From: an uncultured Porphyromonadaceae bacterium
GTDB taxonomy: Bacteria > Bacteroidota > Bacteroidia > Bacteroidales > Muribaculaceae
Assembly: GCA_900548975.1 (NCBI GenBank)
Contig: URMS01000008.1
Location: 1-64,000 of the forward strand
Direction of reading: 5' to 3'
DNA length: 64,000 nt
The notes below the pieces were generated by a model, which saw nothing but the letters and a program-made list of their open reading frames with translations, did not search any database and was not told the origin of the DNA. Both the position numbers and the translations under genes were made by a program. This document shows positions 17,945 to 26,835 of this stretch, in pieces (positions within the stretch are counted from its first letter, which is position 1; each line of letters starts with the position of its first letter).

Positions 17945-18820
17945 ATGAAAAAATATTTGTTAGTATCGCTGTGTGTGCTTTCCCTATTTCTGGCGGTCGC
18001 GCAAAAAGCATCTTTTTCGCGGGGCGATTCCTTGTTCGCATGCTATGATTACCCCGGAGCGCTGACTGAATATATGTCGGTATGTGAGGCCGACATGACT
18101 CGCGCCATGGCTATGAATGCCGCTATTGCCGCCGCTCAGTGCGACAGAGATTCGTTAGCCGCGGAGTATGTATCGACAGCGCTGAAAGCCGATTCCGTTT
18201 TTTTCGACGAGCGGATCTCCGTCTCGGAATTATTGCAGGATTGTCGTCTGCTTCCGGTGTGGGATGCCTTGCAGTCGGAAAATGAACGGCGTATAGCGGC
18301 CGTGACGCAATATGACATTCCCCTCCGGAACCGACTTCTCGAAATATATCATTCCGATCAGAACCCGCGCGGACATCTCATCATGACCGGTAAGACGCAC
18401 CCTGAGGACAAGGAAACCATTGGGCGGTTATGGAAAGAGATACAGCACAACGACAGTATTAATCTTGGACTCGTAGTCGAACTGCTCGATACTCACGGTT
18501 GGATCTCCCGATCGCTGGTCGGTACTGCTAATCAGGCTCTGTTCTTTGTTGTGCAGCACGCCAACCCGGATATTATCGATAGATATATTCCTCTGTTCGA
18601 ATCCGCGGCCTTGAGCGGTGAAATACCTAAGGATCTTTTTGCCAAGATGTACGACAGGAATCTGATGTATTCGGGTAAACCGCAAAAATACGGCACCCAA
18701 CGCGTCCGCGAATCTCCGGACTCCAAGGCTATGGTTCTATGGAAAATCGCCGACCCCGAAAAAGTCAATGCATTCCGTCGCGAAATGGATCTCCCTCCGC
18801 TTGCGGAGTTTCCCGAATGA
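17945..18820 (+). CDS. Exported DUF6624-like protein
   Basis: A 291-residue protein from MKKYLLVSLCVLSLFL, a signal peptide ending near AVAQKA. The start was chosen there because the longer in-frame reading overlaps the promoter. An N-terminal helical, TPR-like part (about 25-120) is followed by a region with the pattern of DUF6624: LLEIYHSDQ near 135, HGWISRSLVGTANQALFFVVQHA near 200, and DRNLMYSGKPQKYGTQ near 240. The role of this family is unknown. It has its own promoter overlapped by a palindrome, and a terminator downstream. Confidence 0.7.
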   Translation: MKKYLLVSLCVLSLFLAVAQKASFSRGDSLFACYDYPGALTEYMSVCEADMTRAMAMNAAIAAAQCDRDSLAAEYVSTALKADSVFFDERISVSELLQDCRLLPVWDALQSENERRIAAVTQYDIPLRNRLLEIYHSDQNPRGHLIMTGKTHPEDKETIGRLWKEIQHNDSINLGLVVELLDTHGWISRSLVGTANQALFFVVQHANPDIIDRYIPLFESAALSGEIPKDLFAKMYDRNLMYSGKPQKYGTQRVRESPDSKAMVLWKIADPEKVNAFRREMDLPPLAEFPE

Positions 18821-18859
18821 ACCCCTGATCAATATAGACAGCAAATCATACTACGCGGC

Positions 18860-18888
18860 ACCCCGGCAGTGATGTCGGGGTTTCCTTT
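18860..18888 (+). terminator. Intrinsic terminator
   Basis: Stem ACCCCGGCA/TGTCGGGGT with a 4-base loop, followed by TTCCTTTT, closing the DUF6624-like gene. Confidence 0.75.
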
Positions 18889-18935
18889 TATCTCAAATAT
18901 TGATTATCAAATTTGCGAATTTGCAAAACTCTCTG

Positions 18936-18943
18936 TATCTTTG
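18936..18943 (+). promoter_or_regulatory. Bacteroidetes -7 promoter element of the toxin-antitoxin pair
   Basis: TATCTTTG lies 14 bases before the ATG at 18958. An AT-rich partial repeat (CAAATTTGCGAATTTGCAAA) just upstream could bind the antitoxin. Confidence 0.6.
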
Positions 18944-18957
18944 CATTGTTTTCAATA

Positions 18958-19284
18958 ATGACAGACATGATAGTCACATTTGAGTATGAATATCTTAAAG
19001 TCCTGTATGAGGATGGCAGAAGCCCGGATAAGAAGCACCGCTTTCAGCCGGATATAATCAGACGTTATCAGAAAGCAATTAACTTCTTGAAAGGAGCCTC
19101 TTGTATCGAGGCATTATGGCCAATCCGCTCACTGCAGTATGAAGTACTATCCGGTGATAAGGCCGGACTCTCGTCTGTAAGAGTCAACGATCAATATCGG
19201 ATAGAATTTTCAGTAACAATTAATGAGAAAGAACCAATACTGACTATCTGCAATGTCGTTGAATTGTCGAACCATTATAAATGA
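18958..19284 (+). CDS. higB: HigB/RelE-family type II toxin
   Basis: A 108-residue toxin-like protein; 105 residues if the second ATG (18967, MIVTFEYEYL) is used, which matches family starts better. It shows the HigB pattern: KHRFQPDIIRRYQKAINFLKGA, LWPIRSLQYEVLSGD, SVRVNDQYRIEFSV and ICNVVELSNHYK at the C-terminus. HigB proteins cleave mRNA on the ribosome. The stop codon overlaps the antitoxin start by four bases (ATGA). The toxin-first order is typical of higBA. Confidence 0.88.
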   Translation: MTDMIVTFEYEYLKVLYEDGRSPDKKHRFQPDIIRRYQKAINFLKGASCIEALWPIRSLQYEVLSGDKAGLSSVRVNDQYRIEFSVTINEKEPILTICNVVELSNHYK

Positions 19285-19637
19285 TGGATATGGAAGTAAA
19301 AGTTGAAGGGGTTGCACCCAATATGATAGCCAATAATCTGACTCCGAGCAATGCAATCCATCCGGGAGAAATGATAAAGGATGAGATTGAGTTCAGAGGA
19401 ATTTCACAGAAAGCTTTGGCGGCAGAGATCGGTCTGCCGGCCTCGGTACTGAACGAGGTTCTTAATGGCAAAAGAGCCGTCACGACGGAATATGCCCTGC
19501 TGCTTGAAGCTGCACTTGGCATAGAAGCCGACCTGTGGCTGAAGTTGCAGTCGGATTATAACAAACAGATTGCGAAATCGGATCCTTCATTCATGTCACG
19601 ACTCGAAAAGATCCGTCGCGTGGCTGCATTTCTCTAA
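19281..19637 (+). CDS. higA: HigA family antitoxin (XRE-type HTH)
   Basis: A 118-residue protein with the HigA signature AIHPGEMIKDEIEFRGISQKALAAEIG followed by SVLNEVLNGKRAVTTEYALLLEAALG and the LWLKLQSDYN segment. It should neutralise the toxin and bind the promoter as a repressor. Translation is coupled to the toxin by the ATGA overlap; three closely spaced ATG codons make the exact start uncertain. The GC content is lower than that of nearby metabolic genes, in line with a mobile module. Confidence 0.9.
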   Translation: MMDMEVKVEGVAPNMIANNLTPSNAIHPGEMIKDEIEFRGISQKALAAEIGLPASVLNEVLNGKRAVTTEYALLLEAALGIEADLWLKLQSDYNKQIAKSDPSFMSRLEKIRRVAAFL

Positions 19638-19661
19638 ATAAAGAGCGGCTTTCTCCGTCTG

Positions 19662-20189
19662 TCAGGATGAGTGGCGGGCGTGGGCGGTGGCCAGGCGGCA
19701 GCGGGCGTATTCCAACTCGAAGTTGGGGGTGAAGATGCCTTTGCCGAGGCTGCTTTCGATTTCGGCGATGGTCCAGAAGCGGCCGCCGTCGAGTTCTTCG
19801 GAGGGGCACGGGGCGGAGGTGACAACGGTTATGAATACGTTGACCAACTCTTTCTCGCGCGACGACTCGAATACATAGCGGTCGATAAATACGGGCGAGA
19901 AATCCTCGAGACCGAGTTCCTCGCGGGCCTCGCGGCGAAGTGCGTCGGCCAGTTCCTCGCCATAGTCCATGTGGCCGCCAACGGCAGTGTCCCACTTTCC
20001 GGGCTGTATGTCCTTCCATTCGGGGCGTTTTTGTAGGTACAGACGTCCCTGACGGTCGAAGACATGGAGATGGACCACGGGGTGGAGTAGTTTCGAGCCG
20101 CTGTGGCACTCGCCGCGCGTTGCCTTGCCTGTCACGTTGCCGTCGGGGTCTACTATCGGAAATATTTCCTGTGCGTTGTCAGATGTCAT
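19662..20189 (-). CDS. Nudix hydrolase
   Basis: A 175-residue protein from MTSDNAQEIFPIVD; the longer in-frame reading overlaps the promoter and was rejected. The Nudix box is complete: GGHMDYGEELADALRREAREELGL. The N-terminal segment PIVDPDGNVTGKATRGECHSGSKLLHPVVHLHVFD resembles the IPP isomerase-like/YfcD branch of Nudix enzymes. The substrate (a nucleoside or prenyl diphosphate) cannot be told from sequence. It is convergent with the higBA pair and has its own short-leader promoter at 20208-20215. Confidence 0.9.
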   Translation of the reverse strand: MTSDNAQEIFPIVDPDGNVTGKATRGECHSGSKLLHPVVHLHVFDRQGRLYLQKRPEWKDIQPGKWDTAVGGHMDYGEELADALRREAREELGLEDFSPVFIDRYVFESSREKELVNVFITVVTSAPCPSEELDGGRFWTIAEIESSLGKGIFTPNFELEYARCRLATAHARHSS

Positions 20190-20207
20190 GATCGTTTGCT
20201 TTTTGCG

Positions 20208-20215
20208 CAAAGTTA
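20208..20215 (-). promoter_or_regulatory. Bacteroidetes -7 promoter element of the Nudix gene
   Basis: The minus strand reads TAACTTTG 18 bases before the start codon, in the short gap after lrgB. Confidence 0.6.
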
Positions 20216-20219
20216 CAAA

Positions 20220-20918
20220 TTATATGTCGTATCCCATGAGCCGGAGGATGAGCGGGGCGAGCAGGGTAGTGAGCAGGCCGTTGAGCGTGAGACCCAGCGA
20301 CGAGAAGGCACCGTAGCGGTCGCTGCGTTCCATGGCGGCCGATGTGCCGACGGCGTGGGCAGCTGTGCCTATCGACAGTCCTGTAGCCATCGGGCTTTTC
20401 ACATGGCCGAGTTTTACTATCCGGAAGCCCGTCATGCCGCCGAATATGCCGGTGGACACTACCACTGCGGCCGTAAGAGGAGGTATTCCGCCGACCGACT
20501 GCGCTATTTCCATGGCTATGGGTGTGGTTACCGCTTTCGGAGCCAGCGACATCACCACTTCGCGCGTGGCGCCGAAGAGTTCTGCAAAGATAACCACCGA
20601 TACCACTCCGGCCACACAGCCGGCCATTTCGGCTATCAGTAGCGGCAGCATCTGTTTCTTTATGGTTTCGAGCTGTTTGTAGAGGGGCACTCCGAGAGCC
20701 ACTACCGCCGGTTTGAGCCACATGTCGATATAACTGCCGGCCTCCTGATAGGTGCCGAAATCGATTCCTAAACCGGCAAGGAGGCACACCATCACAGCTA
20801 TGGATATGAGAATAGGGTTGAGCATGCGGATGCCGGTACGCCGCTGAAGATACTGAGCCCCGATAAAACTGATGAAAGTGAGGGCAATCAGGAAAAATTT
20901 ATTGGTAAGAAACTCCAT
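20220..20918 (-). CDS. lrgB: LrgB family membrane protein
   Basis: A 232-residue inner membrane protein with six to seven hydrophobic segments and the LrgB pattern (GTYQEAGSYIDMWLKPAVVALGVPLYKQL, SLAPKAVTTPIAMEIAQSVGG, GTAAHAVGTSAAME). LrgB/CidB proteins pair with LrgA/CidA and are linked to murein hydrolase control or to export of small metabolites such as pyruvate or glycolate; the role in Bacteroidetes is not established. It starts 4 bases after the lrgA stop codon. Confidence 0.92.
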   Translation of the reverse strand: MEFLTNKFFLIALTFISFIGAQYLQRRTGIRMLNPILISIAVMVCLLAGLGIDFGTYQEAGSYIDMWLKPAVVALGVPLYKQLETIKKQMLPLLIAEMAGCVAGVVSVVIFAELFGATREVVMSLAPKAVTTPIAMEIAQSVGGIPPLTAAVVVSTGIFGGMTGFRIVKLGHVKSPMATGLSIGTAAHAVGTSAAMERSDRYGAFSSLGLTLNGLLTTLLAPLILRLMGYDI

Positions 20919-20922
20919 GACG

Positions 20923-21300
20923 TCAGGCCGATTTTACCGCACGGCGGCGTTTGAGATTGATAAGCCGGTTGTGGCGCGCCCATTGGTGTACCCGTCCTGT
21001 CACTACAATTATGACAATGGTGCTGAGCACGCACGAAGCTATGATGGGCCACCACTGTTCGCGCAGGATTCCGAGGCAGTTCATTATGCCAATGCCTGCC
21101 GGCACGAAGAAAAATCCGAGATTATGCACAAGAAAATCTGCCACCCGCTCCACATGCCGGAGCTTGACAATACCGGTCTTCAGAGATGCCGCAAGTGCGA
21201 CCATGCCAATGACACTCGATGGCAGCGGTACACCCGTAAGCCATACAATCAGCTCACCCAGAGCCAGAAAGGCGAATAATACGCCACATTGAACAAACAT
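20923..21300 (-). CDS. lrgA: CidA/LrgA family holin-like protein
   Basis: A 125-residue protein starting at MFVQCGVLFAFLALGELIVWLTG, with four membrane segments and the LrgA pattern (PLPSSVIGMVALAASLKTGIVKLRHVERVADFLVHNLGFFFVPAGIGIM). An 11-residue upstream extension is charged and was rejected. First gene of the lrgAB operon, driven by the promoter at 21350. Confidence 0.9.
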   Translation of the reverse strand: MFVQCGVLFAFLALGELIVWLTGVPLPSSVIGMVALAASLKTGIVKLRHVERVADFLVHNLGFFFVPAGIGIMNCLGILREQWWPIIASCVLSTIVIIVVTGRVHQWARHNRLINLKRRRAVKSA

Positions 21301-21349
21301 AAAATCTTTTTTACCTAATATGTTATTAAGCAACCTCTAAAATCGACCG

Positions 21350-21357
21350 CAAAGTTA
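21350..21357 (-). promoter_or_regulatory. Bacteroidetes -7 promoter element of lrgAB
   Basis: The minus strand reads TAACTTTG, about 50 bases before the lrgA start codon. Confidence 0.6.
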
Positions 21358-21446
21358 TAGCTTTTTTGCACAAAAAAAGAAATCGGCGTTGTAAAAAGTC
21401 GGTTCGCGATTGTTTATACAGAAAAAACTGCATAAAAACGATATCT

Positions 21447-21668
21447 ATGGAATTTCTGATTTACGTTGGTGTGGCTGCAAATGTCGTCGGGGCATTGATG
21501 TTGCTTGCATTTGGCATCCGGTACATGATGGCAATGCGGCGTGCCGAGCGAATGCCGCTACGTGAGGCACAGCTGAAAGCCGACTGGGGCCGGTGGCACA
21601 ACATCGGCTTCGGTCTCATCATCGGCGGCGCCTCCCTGGCCTGCATCGCCGCCCTAGCTTCCACCTGA
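21447..21668 (+). CDS. Small membrane protein of unknown function
   Basis: A 73-residue protein from MEFLIYVGVAANVVGALMLLAFG; 27 extra upstream residues are Lys/Arg/Cys-rich and unlikely to be translated. Two membrane helices (about 3-25 and 52-71) flank a basic loop (MRRAERMPLREAQLKADWGRW). The family is not recognised. It stands alone between the lrgAB promoter and the tRNA terminator. Confidence 0.65.
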   Translation: MEFLIYVGVAANVVGALMLLAFGIRYMMAMRRAERMPLREAQLKADWGRWHNIGFGLIIGGASLACIAALAST

Positions 21669-21696
21669 ATATGAGGATATGCTGCAGGTAGAAAAG

Positions 21697-21740
21697 AAAA
21701 ATCCGCAAGAGATTGATGTTTCAATCAACTTGCGGATTTT
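21697..21740. terminator. Terminator of the tRNA operon (bidirectional)
   Basis: Long stem AAAATCCGCAAG/CTTGCGGATTTT with an inner TTGAT/ATCAA pairing. It lies 3 bases beyond the 3' end of tRNA-Leu on the minus strand and 29 bases after the small membrane protein gene on the plus strand. Confidence 0.85.
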
Positions 21741-21743
21741 CAG

Positions 21744-21827
21744 TGTCCGAGATGAGATTCGAACTCACACAGCCGAACGGCCACTACCCCCTCAAAGTAG
21801 CGTGTCTACCAATTCCACCACCCGGAC
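21744..21827 (-). tRNA. tRNA-Leu (GAG)
   Basis: An 84-base class II tRNA on the minus strand. The acceptor arm GTCCGGG pairs with CTCGGAC (one G-U), a D-loop TGGTAGACAC is present, the anticodon stem CTACT/GGTAG encloses loop TTGAGGG (anticodon GAG), a variable arm follows, and the T arm has GTTCGAAT. CCA is not encoded. It is the last gene of a three-tRNA transcript. Confidence 0.93.
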
Positions 21828-21860
21828 GAATTGAGCTGAGAGCATCGGGGAGAGTCTTTG

Positions 21861-21933
<73 letters not shown>

Positions 21934-22001
21934 ATGTTGCGAATAGTATTGGTTTTGCTCTTCAGCTTGTAAATGAGATATTTGAATGTTCTCTTTTTTT
22001 G

Positions 22002-22074
<73 letters not shown>

Positions 22075-22099
22075 GTTGGTGTTTTTCTCATTTGCGATG

Positions 22100-22107
22100 C
22101 AAAGTTA
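22100..22107 (-). promoter_or_regulatory. Promoter of the tRNA operon
   Basis: The minus strand reads TAACTTTG, 25 bases before the first tRNA-Gly. Confidence 0.65.
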
Positions 22108-22265
22108 GGCACTATTGTGGAACTGACCAAATATTTCGGCAACTTTTTTCAAGAAAATTGCACTTTATTTTACAATCCGTTGTGTGCTAAGTGTGTAGCC
22201 GCGGTATCCAAAAACGCCGTTTGGGCACTCTCAAGGCCGTATTTGTGTTTTATGACCGTTTTTTT

Positions 22266-22273
22266 TAATTTTG
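22266..22273 (+). promoter_or_regulatory. Promoter of the exonuclease III gene
   Basis: TAATTTTG lies 19 bases before the ATG at 22293. Confidence 0.6.
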
Positions 22274-22292
22274 CTGCAAATAAAACGACGAT

Positions 22293-23048
22293 ATGAAATT
22301 AGTGTCTTGGAATGTGAATGGCCTGCGCGCCATCATGGGCAAAGGCTTTGCCGAAGTTTTCGACGCAATGAATGCAGATGTTTTTTGTGTTCAGGAAATA
22401 AAACTGCAGGAAGGTCAGCTCGACCTCGCCTTCGACGGATATACCTCCTATTATAGCTATGCCGAGCGCAAGGGCTACTCGGGCACCGCTACATTCTCGC
22501 GTTCCAAGGCCCTGGGCGAGCAGCACACTATCGGTGTGGAGCGTCACGACCACGAGGGTAGGGTAGTGGTGCTCGAGTACGAGAATTTCTATTTAATTAA
22601 TGTGTATACGCCCAATTCGCAGAGCGAACTGGCGCGGCTCGACTACCGTATGGACTGGGAAAACGAGTTTCTCGGCTTCGTCAAAAAACTCGATGCCGTG
22701 AAACCGGTGATAATATGCGGCGATATGAATGTGGCTCACAACGAGATAGACCTTGCCAATCCCCGCACCAACCGCAACAATGCCGGCTTCACCGACAGCG
22801 AGCGCGAGTGTTTCGGTCGTCTTCTCGATGCCGGCTTCGTCGATTCGTTCAGGCATCTTCATCCTGACCGGAAGGATGCCTACAGCTGGTGGAGCTACCG
22901 TGGCCGCGCCCGCGAGAAGAATGTGGGCTGGCGTATCGATTATTTCGTTGTGTCGCAGCGTATAGCCGACCGTATTGTCAGCGCAGACATTCATCCCGAC
23001 ATCACAGGCTCCGATCACTGCCCTGTGAGCATAGTTATAGAACTCTGA
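22293..23048 (+). CDS. xth: Exodeoxyribonuclease III (AP endonuclease)
   Basis: A 251-residue enzyme of base excision repair that cuts DNA at abasic sites and degrades 3' ends. Family motifs are complete: LVSWNVNGLRA, FCVQEIKL (metal-binding Glu), NVYTPNSQ, CGDMNVAHNEIDL, WRIDYFVVS and the C-terminal GSDHCPVS. The length matches the ExoA/Exo III family. Single gene with its own promoter; it ends 3 bases from a convergent glycosyltransferase gene. Confidence 0.96.
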   Translation: MKLVSWNVNGLRAIMGKGFAEVFDAMNADVFCVQEIKLQEGQLDLAFDGYTSYYSYAERKGYSGTATFSRSKALGEQHTIGVERHDHEGRVVVLEYENFYLINVYTPNSQSELARLDYRMDWENEFLGFVKKLDAVKPVIICGDMNVAHNEIDLANPRTNRNNAGFTDSERECFGRLLDAGFVDSFRHLHPDRKDAYSWWSYRGRAREKNVGWRIDYFVVSQRIADRIVSADIHPDITGSDHCPVSIVIEL

Positions 23049-23051
23049 CGG

Positions 23052-23996
23052 TCATAGCCGCGCCACCAGAGCCGATATGCGCCGCCCTGAGTAGCTGACA
23101 AGTGCACCGAGCCTGTTTTTGAAGCGGACTTCGGGGTCGGTGAGTATTGCCCGGCGTTCATGTCGGATCATGTCGAAACAGCGGTCGGCAAGCGTCGGGT
23201 CGTTGTGGCGCACGGCCTCCACGAACATGTTGTAGAAGGCACTGAAGCGGCGGCTGCGCGCTGCCGGCAGCAGTGCGGGGTATTGCGAGGCGATGAAGTC
23301 GCAGATCATGCCGGTGGCGCGCAGAGTGTCGGCTCGCCGCGGGTGCCATGTGCTGATGAAGCTCGTCGGATTGTGACGGTAAAAGTATACAGGGCAGTCG
23401 CTTACCGCGATTGTGTGGCACCGCGCGTAGAGTCGTGGCGTTATTTCGAGATCTTCGTAGTATAATCCCGACGTGAAGCGCTCGTGTCCGAAGAGTTCAC
23501 GCCGGTAAAGCTTGGCACACATGGTGGGTGTGAAGCCACGCTTCTGGTAAAGGAGGCTTTCGATGGCTTTTTCAGCCGGTACCGACTCGAAAACGGCCTC
23601 GCGCGGCCATGTGGCCGGTTTTGCTATGCGCCGGACAAACCCGGCACACGCTATGTCGCAGCCCGGCATCTGTCCGAGCAGTATTTCCATCGCCGCTGGG
23701 GCATAGGTGTCATCGGCATCGCAGAAAGCTATATATGTGCCTGTGGCGGCGTCAAGCCCTACATTCCGCGCCGCGGCCTGTCCTTCGTTTTCCTTATGTA
23801 TGTATCGGAACATACCGGGATTTCTCCTGGCATATTCCCTGCATATGGCGCCGCTGCTGTCGGTCGAACCGTCGTCGATGCATATCACCTCGATATCGCG
23901 GACCGTCTGCGCTGCAAGGCTGTCGAGGCATTCGCGCAGATAGGGCCCGGCGTTGTACACCGGCACGATGATAGATATCAGCGGCTTGGAACTCAT
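23052..23996 (-). CDS. Family 2 glycosyltransferase
   Basis: A 314-residue GT-A enzyme starting at MSSKPLISIIVPVYN, whose ATG overlaps the upstream stop codon by four bases. It has the donor-binding start (VPVYNAGPYLRECLDSLAAQT), the IDDGSTDSSG motif and the DxD-like CDADD near residue 90, then a long helical acceptor part. It probably adds sugars to a surface polysaccharide or glycolipid. Last gene of a seven-gene overlapping chain; its role next to a GHL10 hydrolase is not clear. Confidence 0.92.
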   Translation of the reverse strand: MSSKPLISIIVPVYNAGPYLRECLDSLAAQTVRDIEVICIDDGSTDSSGAICREYARRNPGMFRYIHKENEGQAAARNVGLDAATGTYIAFCDADDTYAPAAMEILLGQMPGCDIACAGFVRRIAKPATWPREAVFESVPAEKAIESLLYQKRGFTPTMCAKLYRRELFGHERFTSGLYYEDLEITPRLYARCHTIAVSDCPVYFYRHNPTSFISTWHPRRADTLRATGMICDFIASQYPALLPAARSRRFSAFYNMFVEAVRHNDPTLADRCFDMIRHERRAILTDPEVRFKNRLGALVSYSGRRISALVARL

Positions 23997-25441
23997 TTTA
24001 TTATCACCGGTATGGATGCCTCCGACTGGTTGTTGACACGGTCGATGGCCGTGACCACGTATACGCCGGGGCGTGTCGGGTTGTAGCGCATTTCGGGCGT
24101 CACAGCCACTATGTTCGCACCCGATTCGATGTCGATTTCTTCGGGGCTTTCGAAACGGTATACGGCGAAGCGCACTGCATCGCCGGTTTTGCCTTCGGGA
24201 ATGCCGGCGGTCCATACTATGGTCTTGTCGGCTTCGACACTCATGTCGGTCGGCGCATCGGGGGCGGTGTCGCCCAGCCACGTACATGCAGGCGGAAGCG
24301 CTATGGCGCGCTGATAGTTTGTGGCGAGCGAATCGGCTACGCCGCCGGCATTGCGTGTGAGCGAGTAGCCGGGCCACCAGCAGTTACCCGATATGTTTGG
24401 CAGATCGCGTACGTATGCCATTTTTTCGGCAAGTTCGCCTTTTTTCATGGTGCGTTCCACATCCTGACCGATGTAGAGATGGCGGTTGCGGCCGGCATTG
24501 TCGTTCCACCATTTCACCAGAACCCGGTAGGAGGCCGCTTTATGGTCGAGTTCCCAGTAAAGCTGCGGAAGCAGATAGTCGATCCATCCTTTTTCCTCCC
24601 AGAGAAGTACGTCGGCATAGAGGGCGTCGTAGTTCTGCAGCCCGTTGGTGTCGCTGCCGCGCGGGTCGGTTTTCTTGTTGCGCCATATGCCGAAAGGACT
24701 GATGCCGAAACGCACCCATGGTTTGAGCTTCTTGATAGAGGCATTCACCTGCTCGATAAGCAGATCGACGTTGTGGCGGCGCCAGTCATCGAGTTTCATT
24801 CCTTTGCCGTACTTTTTGAAGGAAGCGGCATCGGGGAACGGCTTGCCGGCGACAGGGTAGGGGTAGAAATAGTCGTCGAAGTGTATGGCATCGACGTCGT
24901 AACGTGCCACAATGTCCTCTACCACACGGCATATGAATTCGCGGTTTTCGGGCAGCGCGGGGTTGAAATAGAGTTTTCCGTCGTAGCGCACGAACCGTTC
25001 GGGATGCTTGTGGTAGATGTGGCTCTTGGGCAGCGTCTGTTTCGACGAACTCGTCACTCGGTAGGGGTTGAGCCATGCGTGCAGCTCCATGCCGCGAGCA
25101 TGAGCCTCGGCAACCATGAATTCGAGGGGGTCCCAGTAGGGCGACGGCGCTTTTCCGTCATCGGTGAGGAAACGGCTCCAGGGCTCGAGTTTGCTGTCGT
25201 AGAAAGCATCGGACTGCGGTCTGACCTGGAAGAGGATGGCGTTGACGCCCATATTCTGAAGGCTGTCGAGCTGCGAGCGAAGATAGGTCTTGCACTTCTC
25301 GGTGCCCATGCTTTTGTATTGGTTCTGGTACACTGTGTGCATCCAGGCGCCGCGGAATTCGCGACCCGGAGTCGCGCCATGGGCGGCAATGGCGATGCCC
25401 AGGGCGGTAAGTATGAGTAAGATACGTATTTTCACCAGCAT
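23993..25441 (-). CDS. Secreted GHL10 (DUF187) family glycoside hydrolase
   Basis: A 482-residue exported protein; signal peptide about 1-22 (AAHGATPG). The barrel carries the GHL10 pattern: FRGAWMHTVYQNQ, INAILFQVRPQSDAFYDS, MELHAWLNPYR, DAIHFDDYFYPYP, RFGISPFGIWRN and IDYLLPQLYWE. The C-terminal 90 residues form a fibronectin III-like domain. The family includes E. coli DigH (YddW), which cleaves glycan strands stripped of peptide; the substrate here is not shown but could be denuded peptidoglycan. Overlaps the symporter gene by 10 bases and the glycosyltransferase gene by 4. Confidence 0.9.
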   Translation of the reverse strand: MLVKIRILLILTALGIAIAAHGATPGREFRGAWMHTVYQNQYKSMGTEKCKTYLRSQLDSLQNMGVNAILFQVRPQSDAFYDSKLEPWSRFLTDDGKAPSPYWDPLEFMVAEAHARGMELHAWLNPYRVTSSSKQTLPKSHIYHKHPERFVRYDGKLYFNPALPENREFICRVVEDIVARYDVDAIHFDDYFYPYPVAGKPFPDAASFKKYGKGMKLDDWRRHNVDLLIEQVNASIKKLKPWVRFGISPFGIWRNKKTDPRGSDTNGLQNYDALYADVLLWEEKGWIDYLLPQLYWELDHKAASYRVLVKWWNDNAGRNRHLYIGQDVERTMKKGELAEKMAYVRDLPNISGNCWWPGYSLTRNAGGVADSLATNYQRAIALPPACTWLGDTAPDAPTDMSVEADKTIVWTAGIPEGKTGDAVRFAVYRFESPEEIDIESGANIVAVTPEMRYNPTRPGVYVVTAIDRVNNQSEASIPVIIK

Positions 25442-26835
25442 TCTGTTTTATCTGCTATTTCGGGAATGGTTTCTTTATGATATACAGGATCGATGCCGCG
25501 GCGCCGCTGAGAGCGGTAGTCATCGAGGCAGCGCCGGGCAAAATGGCCCAGCAGCAGTATTGCCACTATGTTGCAAAGCGTCATGAGCGCCATGGTGATG
25601 TCGGCGAGCGCCCACACCAGACTGAGCGATGCTACCGAACCGATGGCCACCATGGCCGCCGAGAGGAGTCTGAGGATGGTATGCGAGCCGCGGAACCGGC
25701 CTATGAAGTCGGTGTTGTTTTCGCCGTAGTAGTAGTTCGCCACTATGCTGGTGAATCCGAAGAGCACTATGGCCACGGCTACAAATATGGTGGCGGCGGT
25801 GCCGACTTCGCCCACAAGCGCTGTCTGTGTCAGTTCGATGCCGGTGAGGCCGCTGTCGAAGACTCCGCTGCAGAGGATGATGAATGCCGTAGCTGTGCAC
25901 ACCAACAGGGTGTCGGTGTACACTCCGAGTGTCTGGATAAGGCCCTGTTTCACCGGGTGCGACACATCGGCTGTGGCGGCAGCATTGGGAGTGGAGCCTT
26001 CGCCGGCCTCGTTGCTGAACAGGCCGCGCTTCACACCCATTATCATGGCCATGCCGATGCCTCCCGCGGCTGCCGGCCCGATGCCGAAGGCATTTTCCAG
26101 AATCATCCGCATCACATGCGGGAAATAGCCTATTCTGACCACGACCACGTATAATGCGAGCAGCAGATAGAATACGGCCATTATCGGCACCACAATCTCG
26201 TTGATGCGCGCTATGCGCTGTATGCCTCCCCATATTACGGCGAGTGTGAGGGCAGTGAGTATAACGCCGGTGACCGCCGGCTCAATGCCGAAGCTGTTGT
26301 CGAGGGCGATGGCTATGGTATTGGACTGCACCGAGTTGAATGCAAGCGCAAAAGTGATGGTGATGAGCACGGCAAATGTGCGGGCATACCACATCTTGCC
26401 TATACCTTTGCTGATGTAGTAGGCCGGTCCGCCGCGGAAGGAATTCTCGCCCCGTACCTTGAAGAGCTGTGCGAGTGTCGATTCCACGAAAGCATTGGCC
26501 GAGCCGAGGAATGCCACCACCCACATCCAGAATACCGCCCCGGGGCCTCCGAGTGCTATGGCTATCGCCACGCCTGCGATGTTGCCGGTGCCGACACGGC
26601 TTGCCAGCGACACCGCGAACGCCTGAAACGAGCTGATGCGGCGCCCCGGGCTTCCTTTTCCGGCCGAGGCATCGTATCGGCCTCCGGAGCGTAGCAGCAG
26701 ACGCAGCATTTCGCCTATCATGCTGAATTGTACACCTCTTAGGCGGACGGTAAAGTATAGTCCGGCGCCAAGGAGCACGGCTACCAGAATGTAGGTCCAG
26801 AGAAAATCGTTGATGGTGTCGATGATACCGTTCAC
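25432..26835 (-). CDS. Alanine/sodium symporter family protein (AGCS)
   Basis: A 467-residue inner membrane transporter with about 11 helices and AGCS signatures (GTGNIAGVAIAIALGGPGAVFWMWVVAFLGSANAFVESTLAQLFKVR; GLFSNEAGEGSTPNAAATA). It should import alanine or glycine with Na+. The start is GTG, overlapping the upstream TGA (GTGA). The position inside a chain with a metal-chelate importer is unusual; operon mates do not explain it. Confidence 0.93.
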   Translation of the reverse strand: MNGIIDTINDFLWTYILVAVLLGAGLYFTVRLRGVQFSMIGEMLRLLLRSGGRYDASAGKGSPGRRISSFQAFAVSLASRVGTGNIAGVAIAIALGGPGAVFWMWVVAFLGSANAFVESTLAQLFKVRGENSFRGGPAYYISKGIGKMWYARTFAVLITITFALAFNSVQSNTIAIALDNSFGIEPAVTGVILTALTLAVIWGGIQRIARINEIVVPIMAVFYLLLALYVVVVRIGYFPHVMRMILENAFGIGPAAAGGIGMAMIMGVKRGLFSNEAGEGSTPNAAATADVSHPVKQGLIQTLGVYTDTLLVCTATAFIILCSGVFDSGLTGIELTQTALVGEVGTAATIFVAVAIVLFGFTSIVANYYYGENNTDFIGRFRGSHTILRLLSAAMVAIGSVASLSLVWALADITMALMTLCNIVAILLLGHFARRCLDDYRSQRRRGIDPVYHKETIPEIADKTECW

